From Cornus controversa (Eukaryota; Streptophyta; Magnoliopsida; Cornales; Cornaceae), in the NCBI GenBank assembly GCA_026545225.1, contig CM048849.1, positions 54,196,836-54,260,835 on the forward strand: DNA of 64,000 nucleotides, in the 5' to 3' direction. Of this stretch, positions 51,032 to 63,797 are shown in pieces (position 1 is the first letter of the stretch; each line of letters starts with the position of its first letter). The notes beneath the pieces were generated by a model. The model saw nothing but the letters and a program-made list of their open reading frames with translations. It did not search any database and was not told the origin of the DNA. The translations under genes and the position numbers were made by a program.

Positions 51032-54000
51032 TCACACTTGGTTCTTTTGTGATGAGTTAGGCGTTTTTTCCCAGAACTTGTAATGTAGAGCTCTCTTCTC
51101 CAACATCTTCTCAACCTCCTCAATTGGAAGTCCCTTGGTTTCTGGAACACAAATTAGGACAAAGAAAAGGGCTACAACAGATAGCACCCCGAATATAAGG
51201 AATGTCCAAGAAGTTCCTATTGCTTGAGTCAAAGATAGGAAGGATTGAGCGACGATGAGGTTTGAGATCCAGTTTGCTGTGGCAGCTATACCTCCACAGA
51301 TCCCTCGAAACCTCAATGGGTATATCTCAGAATTGACAATCCATGGAACTGTACCCATTCCAGGAGAGAAGAATATGATGTAGAGTGCCAAACCAATAAT
51401 TGCAAGCCATCCATAATTGCTCGGACATCCCCTTGTGTACCATAATCTGTGTTCTCCATGACACATATCTTTCACAGTGTCATTTGAGATCAAACATGCT
51501 CCCGGATTTAGCTGCAAGAAGATTAATGGTGATTATAATGAAGATAATGGTGATGATGAAATATGTTTTAGTCACTAAGGAGAGGCCACCAAATATTATT
51601 AGGATAAATTTAACAACATAGAGCCAGAATCACTTTTAACAGAATCACTTTGGTTTTGTTGGCTTGGGTTCACAAGGAGGTACGAATAGAGTTTTGTTGG
51701 GCAAGTAAGTTATTTTTTTTTTTTGCAGTTTAGCTAAATACAAGACTTGATTACCAATGCAAAGATTGTGTGTGTTAGGCACTATGCTACCTAGCAGCCT
51801 AGAAATTAAGTATTTCACAGACCATGTTTAGTGGAAATAAATCTTATGAAGGTATATATAAGAGGATGCATTTTACCTTATTGGCAGATGCAGCACAGAA
51901 CCCACAATCTGGAGATGAAGCCTTCAAACATTTCATACAGTCCCATATAGCAGAAGATCCTACAGAACTGTAATCCGGGCAGGTGTATGCTGCAAAGTGA
52001 GATGTTTCGGTTGCACTAACAGGGGGAGAGTGGGAGGCAGTCTGATGAAAGACTGCTGATAAAAGACCGAGTGAGATTATGACACCACACAAACTAATAA
52101 CCAGAAGCTTTTTCCTTCCAATCCTGTCAATGAAATAAATGCTCACGATGGAGCCAGAGGCATTCAGCCCCGAGGTGACAAGTGAAAGAAGTAGAGCAGT
52201 TTGGTTAGAAGCAAAACCAGCCAACTGAACTATGGTGGGGCTGTAATACATGACTGTGTTTATGCCCACAAACTGCTGGAAGACCTGAAGGCCAACACCG
52301 GCTAAAAGTCCTCTTCTGACTGTTTTGGTTTGGAATAGTTTGACAATGTTAATCTTTTCTGAAGTTACCTTCTCCCGAATTTCTGATTCTACTGATTCTT
52401 TAAGAGCTAGGATCTCCGATTCAACTTGGTCGGCAGGATAAATTTTCCGTAGTATGGTTTTGGCTTCTTCTTCTCTACCCTGCTTTTCATAAAGAAATGG
52501 GTGACTATGCAAATAAATCAATAGAATCTTAATGGATATTTAATTGGAAAGTAAAATCACGAGTTGGGATGAATCAAATGACCTTGCGGTAAAGCCAACG
52601 AGGGGATTCTGGAAGCATCAGCATCAATATGAACTGCACCAAAGCTGGAATTCCGGCAACTCCAAGCATCCACCGCCAAGTCCCCGGTGCCTAGTTCCCA
52701 ATACTCACAATTTTTATTAATGTCTCCTCATCAATTTTTATCAATAATTCATAGTTCAAAATCAACTTCAAAACTACATTGTGTATTATATCTGTGTTTA
52801 CATGAGATTCAAGTCCCTGTGTTTTTTAGTGAGCACTTTTTATTGCCTCTCCTTCTTTTCTTCGTTAAATGTCTTCTAAGTACTAAAAAAAACTCAAATG
52901 AGCTATTAATGTAAATTTTAGTGGTTGACTGATTGTTTCTGAATGACACTAGAGGTATGTGTTATCAGTGGCACATTCCCTCAAAAGACAATAATTAGCT
53001 TTTAGTATAAGACTGGGAGAAGGCAAATTGCTGCAGAAGTAGCCATATGTCATCTTTTTGTAAAACTCTTGTAATAAAGGAAGTTCTCATTTGAACTGAT
53101 CTTAATATCTCCATAGTCAATTACCAAAAATAAAAGAGTTTCTAATTATTTGGGAAAAAAAGTTTATTCTAAAAGAAATTAAACCAATCAATTATTCCTA
53201 AATCTCTAGGTGCCCTCTTATTTACACACTAAACTAGAAGTTGAAACTAGTTGAAAAAACTTCAATAGAAGATGAAAAAGGAGGTTGACGTGTGGTTGCA
53301 TACCTTGGTAAAAGCCAGGTTGATAAGGTAAGACACGAACTGGCCTCCAGTGATGAGAAAGCCATTGGTACTGACAAGGGCACCCCGGATTTTTGCTGGA
53401 GAAGCTTCTGAGATGTACAACGGGGCTGTCATTGATGCCATTCCGACACCAAGTCCTACGAAAACTCGTCCGACAATCAGAAGAGCAGGGTTGGGAGCCG
53501 AAGCCATTACAACAGCTCCAATAAAAAAGAGGAAGTCAGCTATTAGAATTGCAGTCCTTCTTCCAAACCGGTCATTCAACCACCCACCAATTGCAGCACC
53601 TATGATTGCTCCGGCAACCGCCATGCTCACAATGCTCTCCTATTATTATATCATCATATATGCATGCTTAATATTTTCTATTGCTATTGAAATCAAATGA
53701 TACGTACATATGTAAAAGAAATCATTGGTATTTGTGTGAGGATGTGACATGTAAAAGAAAATTTCAATTATATAACTAAAATAGTGGCACAACTAGAGTC
53801 CAGACATTATTTTCCCAGCTCTGCTCAGGCTTATTTTCAAAATTATTAATTAGGCAGTTAAGTATATGACAATATTAATTTTACCTACCACTAATCAATA
53901 TCTCCTCTATCCATCCACGTCATAGAAAGGACATTGAGGATTTGTGTTTCTTACATACCAAAAAACAAAAAAGAAGAAAGAGAATAGTTAATTAGTACTT

Positions 54001-55710
54001 GGGAGCTGATATTGGCACTCCACCATATATATATATATATATATATATTTGTCAAAAAATTAATAAAATGATCTTATCCAATGTGTCTTGACTCTTGAGT
54101 TTTCATGTACCTATATAAAAAAAGGGTAAAATGCTCTAACACCCCCTTAAGTTTGGATTTATTACTCACATATTAAACTTGTGTCAAAAACGACTCTAAC
54201 ACCCCCTTAGGTTTGGTTAAATTAGTCCTAACACCCCCTGTTGCCAAAAATACCCTCAAATTCTCTCTCTTAATTAAATATTTGTTGAATAAATTATTAT
54301 TTATGCTACATAGTTCATTATTAGTTAAATTAATTTTTAATTACATAGTTTGTAAATTAATTATTATTTATGTTACATATTTTATAATTCAAAACAAATT
54401 ATTATTTATGCAACATAGTTTATTGTTAATTACATATTTGTTGAATAAATTGTTATTTATGCTACATAGTTTATTTTTAGTTACATAGTTTGTTAAACAA
54501 ATTACTATTTATGCAATAAAGTTTATTATTATTTACATAGTTTGTTACATAAATTATTATTTATGCTATATAGTTTATTATTAATTATATATTTGTTAAA
54601 TAAATTGTTATTTAAGCTACACAGTTTATTATTAAATATATTATTTTTTAAATAAATTATTATTTATGATACATAGTTTATATTTAATAATAAATTATTA
54701 TTTAAGTTACATAGTTTATAGACAAAGAATTTGAGGGTATTTTTGGCAAAAGGGGGTGTTAAGGCTAATTTAACCAAACCTGAGGAGGTGTTAGAGCTTT
54801 TTTTGATACAAGTTTTATCTGTGGGCAAGAAATCCAAACCTGAGGGGGTGTTTGAGCATTTTACCCATAAAAAAATGGTGATAAAACTTTTTAACTTAAA
54901 AAAATCTTAATTCATTATTTCCATTTGTAAATTAAAACTAATACCATATCTTATATATTTAATAACAAAATCAGACAATAGTAAAAACCATATATGAATT
55001 CCATCAAAGCCTTTGGGCTAAGCCGGCGAGTCTCACAGTTCCGTCGTGTTATGCTAGTTAAGGGTACATTTGCTTTGGGATCTCAAAGTCAAGCAGAGGT
55101 TTCAAAATTACCATGGACACCCTCAATGATTGTCCTACTATGATACCATCAAACAAGTAAGGGCAATCGATGAGGGCATTCCGGTAATTTTGAAGTGCAC
55201 AAGCAGCACAACCAGAGTTGAAAGAGAGAAAAAACACACAAAAGACTGGGCATTTAAGCCAACAAGAAGAAGAATCAGGGGTGTTATCGTCCATAATCAT
55301 TTTAAAAAAGACAAGAAAACTGTTAGATAAGAAGATAAAAACATAGTCCTATAATAAAAGCTATGGGTTTTTTTACCTGCAAGACGGTCTCCTTATCCAC
55401 AGCCTCGAAGTCATCTCGGATGTATAGAAGGGCACCTGATATCACTCCTGCACATCACAATACCAAGAGCATCGATCATGAGAGAGAAACACATATAAAT
55501 ATCATGACATGTGTATATATATATATATATTTGATAGAGAGAGAGAGAGAACGAGAGAAGGGCTAATGATCAACCTGTGTCGTAGCCAAAGAGAAGCCCA
55601 CCAATCCCAGCAGAGAAAGCAAGGCGAAGGACATAAGGGTTCTTCCATGCCAGAGAAAAGCAGTCTCTGAAAGCTGAGGCGTCTGTTCCTGGATGGACAC
55701 CACCTTCCAT
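51032..55710 (-). CDS. INT2: Inositol transporter, INT2-like (major facilitator superfamily)
   Basis: Six exons on the minus strand: 55710-55575, 55447-55377, 53639-53304, 52690-52583, 52479-51877 and 51511-51032. All joints keep frame and give 577 residues, matching the length of INT2-type proteins. Landmarks in order: [99 protein letters not shown], a cysteine-rich outer loop ([23 protein letters not shown]) and PETKGLP. Twelve membrane segments are expected. The cysteine loop separates INT2-type carriers from other sugar porters. From family knowledge the protein imports inositols with protons across the plasma membrane. The third and second exons are separated by a 1.7-kb intron that holds a transposon. 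Intact; W in the usual TWLQE block is V here. Confidence 0.95.
54124..54866. mobile_element. MULE-type element with long TIRs and perfect 9-bp duplication
   Basis: ATAAAAAAA lies at 54115-54123 and at 54867-54875. The ends GGGTAAAATGCTCTAACACC and (reversed) GGGTAAAATGCTCAAACACC continue as inverted arms of about 140 bases. The centre (about 54260-54720) is an AT-rich minisatellite of TATTTATGCTACATAGTTTA units. It lies in intron 2 of the INT2-like gene. A 9-bp duplication with long TIRs is the Mutator-like pattern. Confidence 0.9.
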
Positions 55711-55823
55711 ATCTAGCTAGCTACCCAAGAAAATGAATTGTTTTTTCTCGCCTCTTCGGAGTCTCCAAACGGGCCTTTATTAGTTTATTTGGACTTGCGA
55801 CAGAAAGAGAGAGAGAGAGAGAG

Positions 55824-55830
55824 TTATATA
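55824..55830 (-). promoter_or_regulatory. Candidate TATA box of the INT2-like gene
   Basis: The minus strand reads TATATAA about 115 bases before the ATG at 55710, next to a CT-rich leader. A start near 55798 is expected by spacing; this is inference. Confidence 0.4.
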
Positions 55831-56352
55831 GCATAAACCAATGAGAATTAAGAGAACATATATACACAAATATATAGACCGAGAAAGGCAGTGTGTGTTT
55901 CTCCCAGAATACGGAAGAGGGGGAGGAAAAGGATGTGAGGACTGAGTAGCGTATAAATTTAGAGAGAGAGATGTTTTAGAGAGAGAGAGAGATAGAGACG
56001 ATGTAAAAATATAGAGTGATGTATCTGGTGTACAATACTGAATACACAGATGCAGAAAAAATTAGACTACGGCGTAACTCAAGTTTACCTACTTTGTCAT
56101 TTAGTAACCCCGTGATGCCGAGAGTAGGGCCCACTTGATCAAAAGACGATTGGTGACAAATCCAAATTGGGGAAGATATTCAAAGAAAGTAATTGACAAA
56201 TTACAGCGAGACTCAAGAGTCAAGATTTCACAATTGCATAGTGGTGGTGACTCGGCACAATATTTTTGTTCATATCAAGAAATTCAAACCTTCATTTGTT
56301 TCTATAAAAATTTAAATTATCATATTCTACATTAGAGATATCTCAATATTAA

Positions 56353-56564
56353 GGCCCTGTTTGACAGAGCTTTTGTTTCGGCTTTTACGTAGAAGAAAAA
56401 GATAAGCAGAAGCTAAATCAGGAAGCTGGTACCCCCCATCTTCCTTTAAACGCTCTTTTTGGACTCCAAAACTCTTCCGCCTTACCAATCCAAACACTCT
56501 CCAAAATGACTTTTGAGCTTGAAAATTCAAAAATCGCTTTTCAAAAGCTAATCCAAACAGGGCC
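56353..56564. mobile_element. Tourist-like MITE copy A, 212 bp
   Basis: TAA lies on both sides (56350-56352 and 56565-56567) of ends GGCCCTGTTTGACAGAGC and, reversed, GGCCCTGTTTGGATTAGC. It shares most of its body with the element at 56897. Confidence 0.85.
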
Positions 56565-56896
56565 TAAATATCCAAATTTTTGTCCTTTTTTTGCTTGGGT
56601 TTATTGCTCGTGTTTGAGACAAAAATTCCTCCCCGTTTTATCTAATGTGGATAAATTGTATTATTGATTATTGAAAGATATTAAATTCTGTTTTTTTTTA
56701 AAAAAAAAGAGAGTATAACTTCTCTAAACATATTAAATTTCCTATTTTTACTAAGAGGATGATTTGCTCACTAATAGCCAGCTAAAAATGATCTGTAAGT
56801 TATAAAGGGTAGGTAATATTATTCACGTCTTTTTGTTTTTGGGTTCAGATTCTTTAGGATCATAGATAATTTAATTTGTTTTTTATTTGTGAGTTA

Positions 56897-57093
56897 GGCT
56901 CTGTTTGACAGAGTTTTTGTTTTGACTTTTAGGCAGAAAAAAAGAAAAGCAGAAGCTAAATAAGGAAGTTGGTTTTGAACGCTCTTTTTAGACTCCAAAA
57001 CTCTTCAGTCTTATCAATCCAAACATTCTCCTAAATAGTTTTTGGATTTGAAATGCCGAAAGTCGTTTTTCAAAAATTAATCCAAGCAGGACC
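56897..57093. mobile_element. Tourist-like MITE copy B, 197 bp
   Basis: TTA lies on both sides (56894-56896 and 57094-57096) of ends GGCTCTGTTTGACAGAG and, reversed, GGTCCTGCTTGGATTAAT. The body matches copy A in the same orientation. Confidence 0.85.
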
Positions 57094-57186
57094 TTAGTGT
57101 AGGGTTGTGGATGCACCCAAAAATGTTGTAATCCTTGAAACGTTATGTTTATGCCCAAATTAGGACTTCTTCAAATTATTAATTCT

Positions 57187-57498
57187 CGGTTTGGTAGGAA
57201 GAAAAAAAATTGGATGGAAGGGAGAGAATGAGGGATGGATGAAACATTTTTAGGGAAGAGATTGTGTTCTTTCCTCTTTTTGTTTGGTTAGATGAAAAAG
57301 AAGAAAATGAGATAATATCTTTATTTATTAGGAGAGGAGAAATATAAAAAGTTTTGTAATTTAAAAGATTTTATAATAGTTTTGCGTTTCTTCGTTCCTA
57401 TCTTTCCTCAAAATTTAGAGAGATAAAAATTTGTGAAAAAAGAAGGAAGGTTCATCCATCATGTTTTATCTTCCCTCATTGCATCCTCCCTGCCAAAC
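57187..57498. mobile_element. Possible MITE with TTTGGTAGG / CCTGCCAAACA ends
   Basis: GGTTTGGTAGGAAG near 57188 and CTCCCTGCCAAAC near 57487 are inverse. The interior resembles 61400-61490 plus 61840-62030, a second, interrupted copy. Confidence 0.5.
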
Positions 57499-58222
57499 AT
57501 AAAAGTATACAATAACTGAGGACTTAAAGCAAATTTAATACCTAGAATCAAATAATTTTGATTTTGTGAATTGATAACCAACGACAGGTTTTCATTTGAA
57601 TTTGTTCATATTTTAATTCAAGAAAGTGTTGTTGAGTTAGGAAGGCACATATATAACAATTACTAATTTTTTGGTCAATCATCCCGAATTTAAAGCATAC
57701 CAAATTATCTTTCATTTATATTTACTACAAACGAATGAAACATTTAATATTTATCTTTTCAAATTATTCTTTCCATTTCTTTGTTTGTGGCAAAATGCCC
57801 AATTTACAACAAAATTTTCATTTGTTTTCACCACTACTATGGTGACACACTATTACACTTATGAAATTTCAACGTTATAGTGGTGAAACTCGAATATAGT
57901 GATGAAACTCGAAATATAAAGTGACAATTTGTCTTGATAAGTGGGCAATGTGGTGCATTTTGAACTATTCAATTTACAACGAGGAAAGGAGTATATTAGA
58001 GAGGATTTTAAATCCCATGAGATTAAGCTCTCCCTTAAATTAGTACATTTTTTAGCATGGTAAATAATATGCAAGTTAATCATGTTTCCTAAATTAAAAT
58101 AGATTATGTAAAAATAAAAAAAATCAGCTTGAAATATTTAAAATAAAATTATACGAAATAGCTAAAGATGACAGTTTAATTTGACCAAATTAAATTATTT
58201 ACTCCTACCAATAAAAATTAGA

Positions 58223-58225
<3 letters not shown>

Positions 58226-58284
<59 letters not shown>
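58226..58284. repeat. (TA)n microsatellite, about 59 bp
   Basis: Uninterrupted TA, read directly, just outside the MULE-type element. Confidence 0.97.
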
Positions 58285-58287
<3 letters not shown>

Positions 58288-58346
58288 TAAGTAATAAATA
58301 TGACAGTACATTAAATTATTTGAAGCCTAATGAAACAAATTTTAAA

Positions 58347-58725
58347 GGATAAATATCCCCATAAGGTTTGAAGTATTGATATATGGTAACAACTTTGTGA
58401 ATTTTTGTCACTAATACCTCCTGTCAGTTTTTTCATTTTTTTAATATGTGAAATGTCTTGATTGCCCCTGATTATTTAAATGTATTTTAATATAGAAATA
58501 TTAGAATATAAAAATAACCATAATACCCTCCATGATAATATGCATTGGCATCTAATTTTTTTATTTTATGTTAATATTATTATTTATGAAAATAAATAAT
58601 TATATACATTAGGTTATATATATTATAGTGTATATATATAGAGGAATTGAGAAAGAGAAATTTAAATACTTTTTTATTTTATGTTAACATTATTATTTAT
58701 GAAAATAAATAATTATATATATAGG

Positions 58726-58768
<43 letters not shown>

Positions 58769-59273
58769 TATAATGTATATATATAGATAGATAGAGAAAA
58801 CAAAAGAAAATTTTAATTACTTTTTTATTTTATGTTAACATTATTATTTATGAAAGTAAATAATTATATATATATTATTGTATACTGTATATATATATAT
58901 ATATATATATAGTAAACAAAAGAAAATTCTAATTACTTATTTATTTTATGTTAATATTATTATTTATGAAAATAAATAATTATATATAGATTACAATACT
59001 ATAGTGTGTATATATATATATATTCAAAGGGGTATTTTGGTCCATTAGATAGAGTTAAATTGATAAATTTAGTGTTTAAATGAGATAACTCAGAAGTTAA
59101 AGAGCATCATGGTCATTTTACCGTCAAAAAGTGATCTGATATGGTGTACTTTTGACAAAAATGAGTGTATGATATATGACACAAACCACATGGGGTGTTG
59201 GTGACGAAAATTCACAAAATTGTAGCTGTGTTTCAATATATCAAACCTCAGGGAGTGTCAGTAATATTCATCC
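58347..59273. mobile_element. MULE-type element, 927 bp, perfect 9-bp duplication
   Basis: AATTTTAAA lies at 58338-58346 and at 59274-59282. The ends GGATAAATATCCCCATAAGG and (reversed) GGATGAATATTACTGACACT start inverted arms that later share TTTGTGAATTTT.GTCAC. The centre has four copies of a unit of roughly 110-150 bp around TATTATTTATGAAAATAAAT and TA tracts. No transposase is seen. Confidence 0.88.
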
Positions 59274-59282
59274 AATTTTAAA

Positions 59283-60174
59283 TTTCTCAAATCCACCCTC
59301 TTTAGCCTTTTTTTTCCCGTTCAAATTGTGTGGGTTAAAACTTAAGATAGTACGAAATTAAATGTTTTTGTAAGGGTTCACAAGGTCAATTTAAAATAAT
59401 TTAAAAATGTGATATTTTCTCTTTTTCTAAAATAAAAAGTAGAGGGTTCAAGTCTCTCCAAATTTATTGTGAAAGTTAATCTTGTTAGAATAAAAAAAAT
59501 ACAATCAAAATTAAAATAACCCAAAAGAAAGAAACAAAAGATTTTGACAAAGTGGGGTTTGCTTGATGACAAAGTGACAAAGGCATCCTAATTTTTTATT
59601 TTTTTTGTGGTGACCTCTGGTTCATGGGCATATTATATCAGTATATTTTACAATAAAATCAGTCAACTTCTTTCTGTGTACAATATATTATTTAAATTAC
59701 GTATTTAACGATATTATTTTGAATGGTCGTTGTCTTGTCTATCTTTAATTCAAAGAGATGAGGTCATCTCAGGAGACTAAAAACTCAAAGTTTTACGGTA
59801 TTATCAAACCTGCATATGATTATATAGCAAATTAGCAACCCATTTCGTATCATGCTATAAATAAATTATTGTCAATATACAAGCGATGATATCGAAGAAT
59901 CAATTTAGAAGACCCCATTGTTGGAAGTGTTGAAACCTTACATTATAAAGAAGGATTGTTCATGATATTGGAGACATAACACGTGCTCCACTTTCTACTC
60001 ATGATCGAGAATGACAATAATCTAAACATGGGCCGACTCTAATCAGGGTCTGATGATGTGTTCGTAATTGTTAATATTGTATATGGTCAATGAATTTTTT
60101 TTTATTTTTTATTTTAATAAAAAATAACAATTCGTCGTTAGTTCAGAACGATTGGTTTACGGTACTCTACGTAC

Positions 60175-60224
<50 letters not shown>

Positions 60225-61400
60225 CTGATAAGAGTCGATGTGAGAATGGTTTTCTATATATTAATGTGAAAATTGGATTAGTTGGTGACTTGAGCTTAAA
60301 CCACCAGTCTCATTTAATAGCTTGTTTGCTACTTCTAAATTCAAGATACAAGGATGATATTCCGTAAGCTTGACATATCAAAAGTGGATTAGCAAAACTA
60401 ATGATTTTAGGGCATTAAAACAAACTGGATGGAGCTTAATCAAGAGAAAACAAACTCAATTTCTGTTCCTTTATACAAAGTTCCAGGAAAGGTCCCAGTC
60501 AATGGTAACCTTTTAAAGTCCACTTGAATTTTAATTTCTATCCAAACCTGATCAAATTTCAAAAGTGTGTGTATATATATTCTGAATCTATCTCCTTCGT
60601 TTCTTTTTCTTTATTTAAAGGGAAAGGAAGTTATAAAAAAGACCTTTTGGACAATGACAACACCAGAAGTTATTTTTTCTCAAATATTAAATCCTGGTCA
60701 AAGTCTTCCTATCATTTTATCTTTCTGGTTAAATATCCACACACTCACAACTCCCACAAATGCTCGCTATAAGTTCTTTTTTTTGCCCCTTTTCTTTTTG
60801 GGCAAACCCTAGTGATGATTCAAAACCTTAACTTCCCAACTTATCAAATTCCATGTCTATGAGAGCTTTGACTGGAAAAGGTCTAGTTAAAATTTTAAAA
60901 TACTAAATTGAATGATTTCATTCATCAACAACAACTAAAAAAAAAACTTAAGTATAAGAATATATGGCAACTAACATGATTGAACTTACCAGATTGAACT
61001 TATATTGAATTAATGCATGATATCATCTCATGATTCGGTTTCCATTCAGTGTGGTTCTTTAGCACATGTTGGTGATCAGAAAAGGAATTGAAAAGGACAA
61101 GCTTGCTATATATATATATATATGTTAATGTACTTGAATTATAAGGTGGGGATTAAGCTTTTGATCCATTAGCTATGGCAGGCAAAACCACCACCATATG
61201 TTCCATTCCTACTTTTATCCATGCATTCTCCTTTCTTCTTGGCTTTTTTTCTTGCAACCAGTCAAAAACGACGTCCATTAAAATCCTTATCATCGCCATC
61301 AATTTCATACTTGGCTGCTAAAAAGGAATGGTTTCATTAAATGTTTTATTTTATTGTTATTTTCAATCTTCCTAGACATCAAGTGATTTTAATAGAATGG
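59283..61400. other. AT-rich intergenic DNA
   Basis: No gene recognised. The (TA)n tract at 60179-60221 is the main feature. Confidence 0.5.
60179..60221. repeat. (TA)n microsatellite, about 43 bp
   Basis: Uninterrupted TA, read directly. Confidence 0.97.
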
Positions 61401-61496
61401 ATCTCAAGTAAATGACGAGAAGGGAATGAGATAACGTCTTATTTTGATTGTTAGGAGAGAAGGAATGAGAGATTAATAATATTGAGTTTATTTAAT

Positions 61497-61835
61497 AGAG
61501 TAATGATAGACTGAATGTTATCACAAAATTGAAAAAGTGAATTACTCTCATCCTTAGATAGTACAAGTGAGACCCGTACTTTTATAGTCTAATAGATAAA
61601 CACTTTCTCTACTACACATTCGGTGATAACTTTTCACTCTATAAATTATTATCCTATTTAATAATTACGGAAAGGATAGTGATTTGTAGAATGAAAAGTT
61701 ATTACACAATGTTTAGTGAAGAGAGTGTCCATCCATTATATTGTATAAGTGTGGGTCTCACTTGCATTATCTAAGGATGAGAATGATTCACTTTCTTAAT
61801 TCGGTGATAACTTTCACTATACCTATCATTACTCT
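61497..61835. mobile_element. Fold-back MITE, about 340 bp
   Basis: The arms AGAGTAATGATAG.. and (reversed right) AGAGTAATGATAGGTATAGT continue through GTTATCAC, CTCATCCTTAGATA and CAAGTGAGACCC, each about 165 bases, with almost no loop. It seems to be inserted in a second copy of the 57187-57498 element. The target duplication is not clear. Confidence 0.75.
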
Positions 61836-62410
61836 TATGAAAATTTCTATAACAGTCTCACTTTTCTTCTTTTCTCTCGACAAAAATTTGTAAAGCATGA
61901 ATGATGGCTCATTCATCCTCTTTTCTCTTCCCTCTTTTTTTCCTCTCTTCTAAATGAATGAAGTTTGTTCCTTCTTTCCTATTTTTCATCCACCTCTCTT
62001 CATCATTCCTACCAAACGAACTATTACATTCATCATAGAAAAATTCCGGTAATAGTTGTGCACATGCCACAAGGCAATTGTGAGCCATTAAGGTGAACAA
62101 TTGTCCCTTACCATTTTCTCTTTTTCTTTTGAGTAATGTTATGAAGAGAGCCCTCTCATGACTTACGAACTCTCCTTTTTAACCACTGCATTGAAATATA
62201 TTTTTTGAGATATGTGAAATGTTAAATAAATCTTTCAATTCAACGATTAAATAAAAAGAGTTCATAACTATTGTCTCAAGAGTACTTTCTTGTTGCATTA
62301 CTCTTTCCATTTTCAGGGATATACTCCTTTTTAAGTAAGCTGCTTTTCATAACACACTTTTATTTATGGACCCCACTTCACTTTGTGAAAATTTCTATAT
62401 AAAAAATAAA

Positions 62411-63181
62411 GGAAAAATTACATTGACCTCCCCTATAAATAGACGAAATAACAGATACCTCCCCTGTAGTTTCAAAAATAACACTGACCTCCCTTGTTAG
62501 TGTTGTCGGTTGACCAATAATGTAAAAAGACAATTATACCCATGTACTTTTTACTATATTTTATTTAAAAATATCTAATAATGTAAAAAGACCTATCTAC
62601 CCTTATACTTTAACCCATTCACTTTTTTTTCTCTCACCGTCTCTCTCTTCCTCACCTAACTTTTCTTCTCTTCTCTGCAAATTCTCTCTCCACCTTTCCC
62701 AATTCTCTTTTTTTCTCTTCTTTTTCTCTGCAAATACATAGATATATAGATATCACTGGTGCTCAATACCAGCGGATCGACAACCATGGAGCTCTTGGAA
62801 TTGGAGAGGAGAGAGAGAGAGAGAGGAAAGAGAAAAATGGTGAGAGAGGAGAGAGAGAGAGACTTATAGGTTGCTAGAATAGGTTGCTTGAGGTGCGAGA
62901 TCCCGTTGATCAACATGAATTGATGAAATATCCAGCGTCAAATAACTTGACTGGACAGGGTATCTTTACTAACTAACTTGATTCGCAAGAGTAGTCTTGC
63001 TTGAGTTGCGGATTAGCTTGCCTAGCCGGATCATCAGCTACAGGCACTCTCCTTAACTTAAGCTTCAGCTGAGCAGGTGGAGTTAACTACCGGGTTCAAT
63101 GCCTCGACTTACAGAGGTGGAGAGGAAGAATCGGTTAATCTCTATTTCATATATATATATATACACACGCACACAAATCTT

Positions 63182-63220
<39 letters not shown>

Positions 63221-63519
63221 TATGTAAGAAAACAGTGGGTTTAATTTGGGGGAAGGAGATAATGAATAGTAGGGGGCAAAAATGTCCACAAATAATATGT
63301 AAAAGAGGGTATTTTAGTATTTTCATATGTTTTAGGGCATTTTGGAATTTTCAGCTCAAATATACAATGACATCATCAATTTTCGTACCTGTACCACTAA
63401 CAGGGGAGGTCAGTGTTACAAAAGGTACACTGATAGGGGAGGTTAGTGTTATTTTTGAAACTACAGGGGAGGTATATATTATTTCAACTATTTACAGGGG
63501 AGGTCAGTGTAATTTTTTC
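62411..63519. mobile_element. MULE-type element, 1109 bp, perfect 9-bp duplication
   Basis: AAAAATAAA lies at 62402-62410 and at 63520-63528. The ends GGAAAAATTACATTGACCTC and (reversed) GAAAAAATTACACTGACCTC begin inverted arms with repeated ACCTCCCCTGTA-type words. The centre holds CT/GA tracts, a TA tract (63184-63216) and a less AT-rich, non-repetitive block (about 62750-63115) that may be captured host DNA. No transposase is seen. Confidence 0.88.
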
Positions 63520-63673
63520 AAAAATAAAATGAGGGTCCTGTTGTGTGCTATTGATAGCTCTTACACATATTTGATGTTCTTTTATGTAGAATTTAAAGGA
63601 AAACCTAAAAAGAAGGAAAGGGGGTATAGTTGTAGGAAAGCCAGAAATAATCAATATATATTTATTTAAGCTT

Positions 63674-63794
63674 CGAACGGAAGAGTTTTCAAAAGTTAAA
63701 AACACTTCTTCAGAATATTCCAAACACCTCTAAAAATGGCTTTTGAGCTCCAAAATTTAAAAGTGGAGTTTGAAAAGCCAATCCAAACGAGGTC
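63674..63794. mobile_element. Tourist-like MITE copy C, partial
   Basis: The right part of the family at 56353 and 56897 (TTTTGAGCT, CCAATCCAAAC) ends in GAGGTC|TTA; the left end is missing. Confidence 0.65.
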
Positions 63795-63797
63795 TTA

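Noticed and set aside
63060-63120. tRNA-like GGGTTCAATGCC
   Set aside because: No cloverleaf arms around it; it lies inside the MULE-type element.
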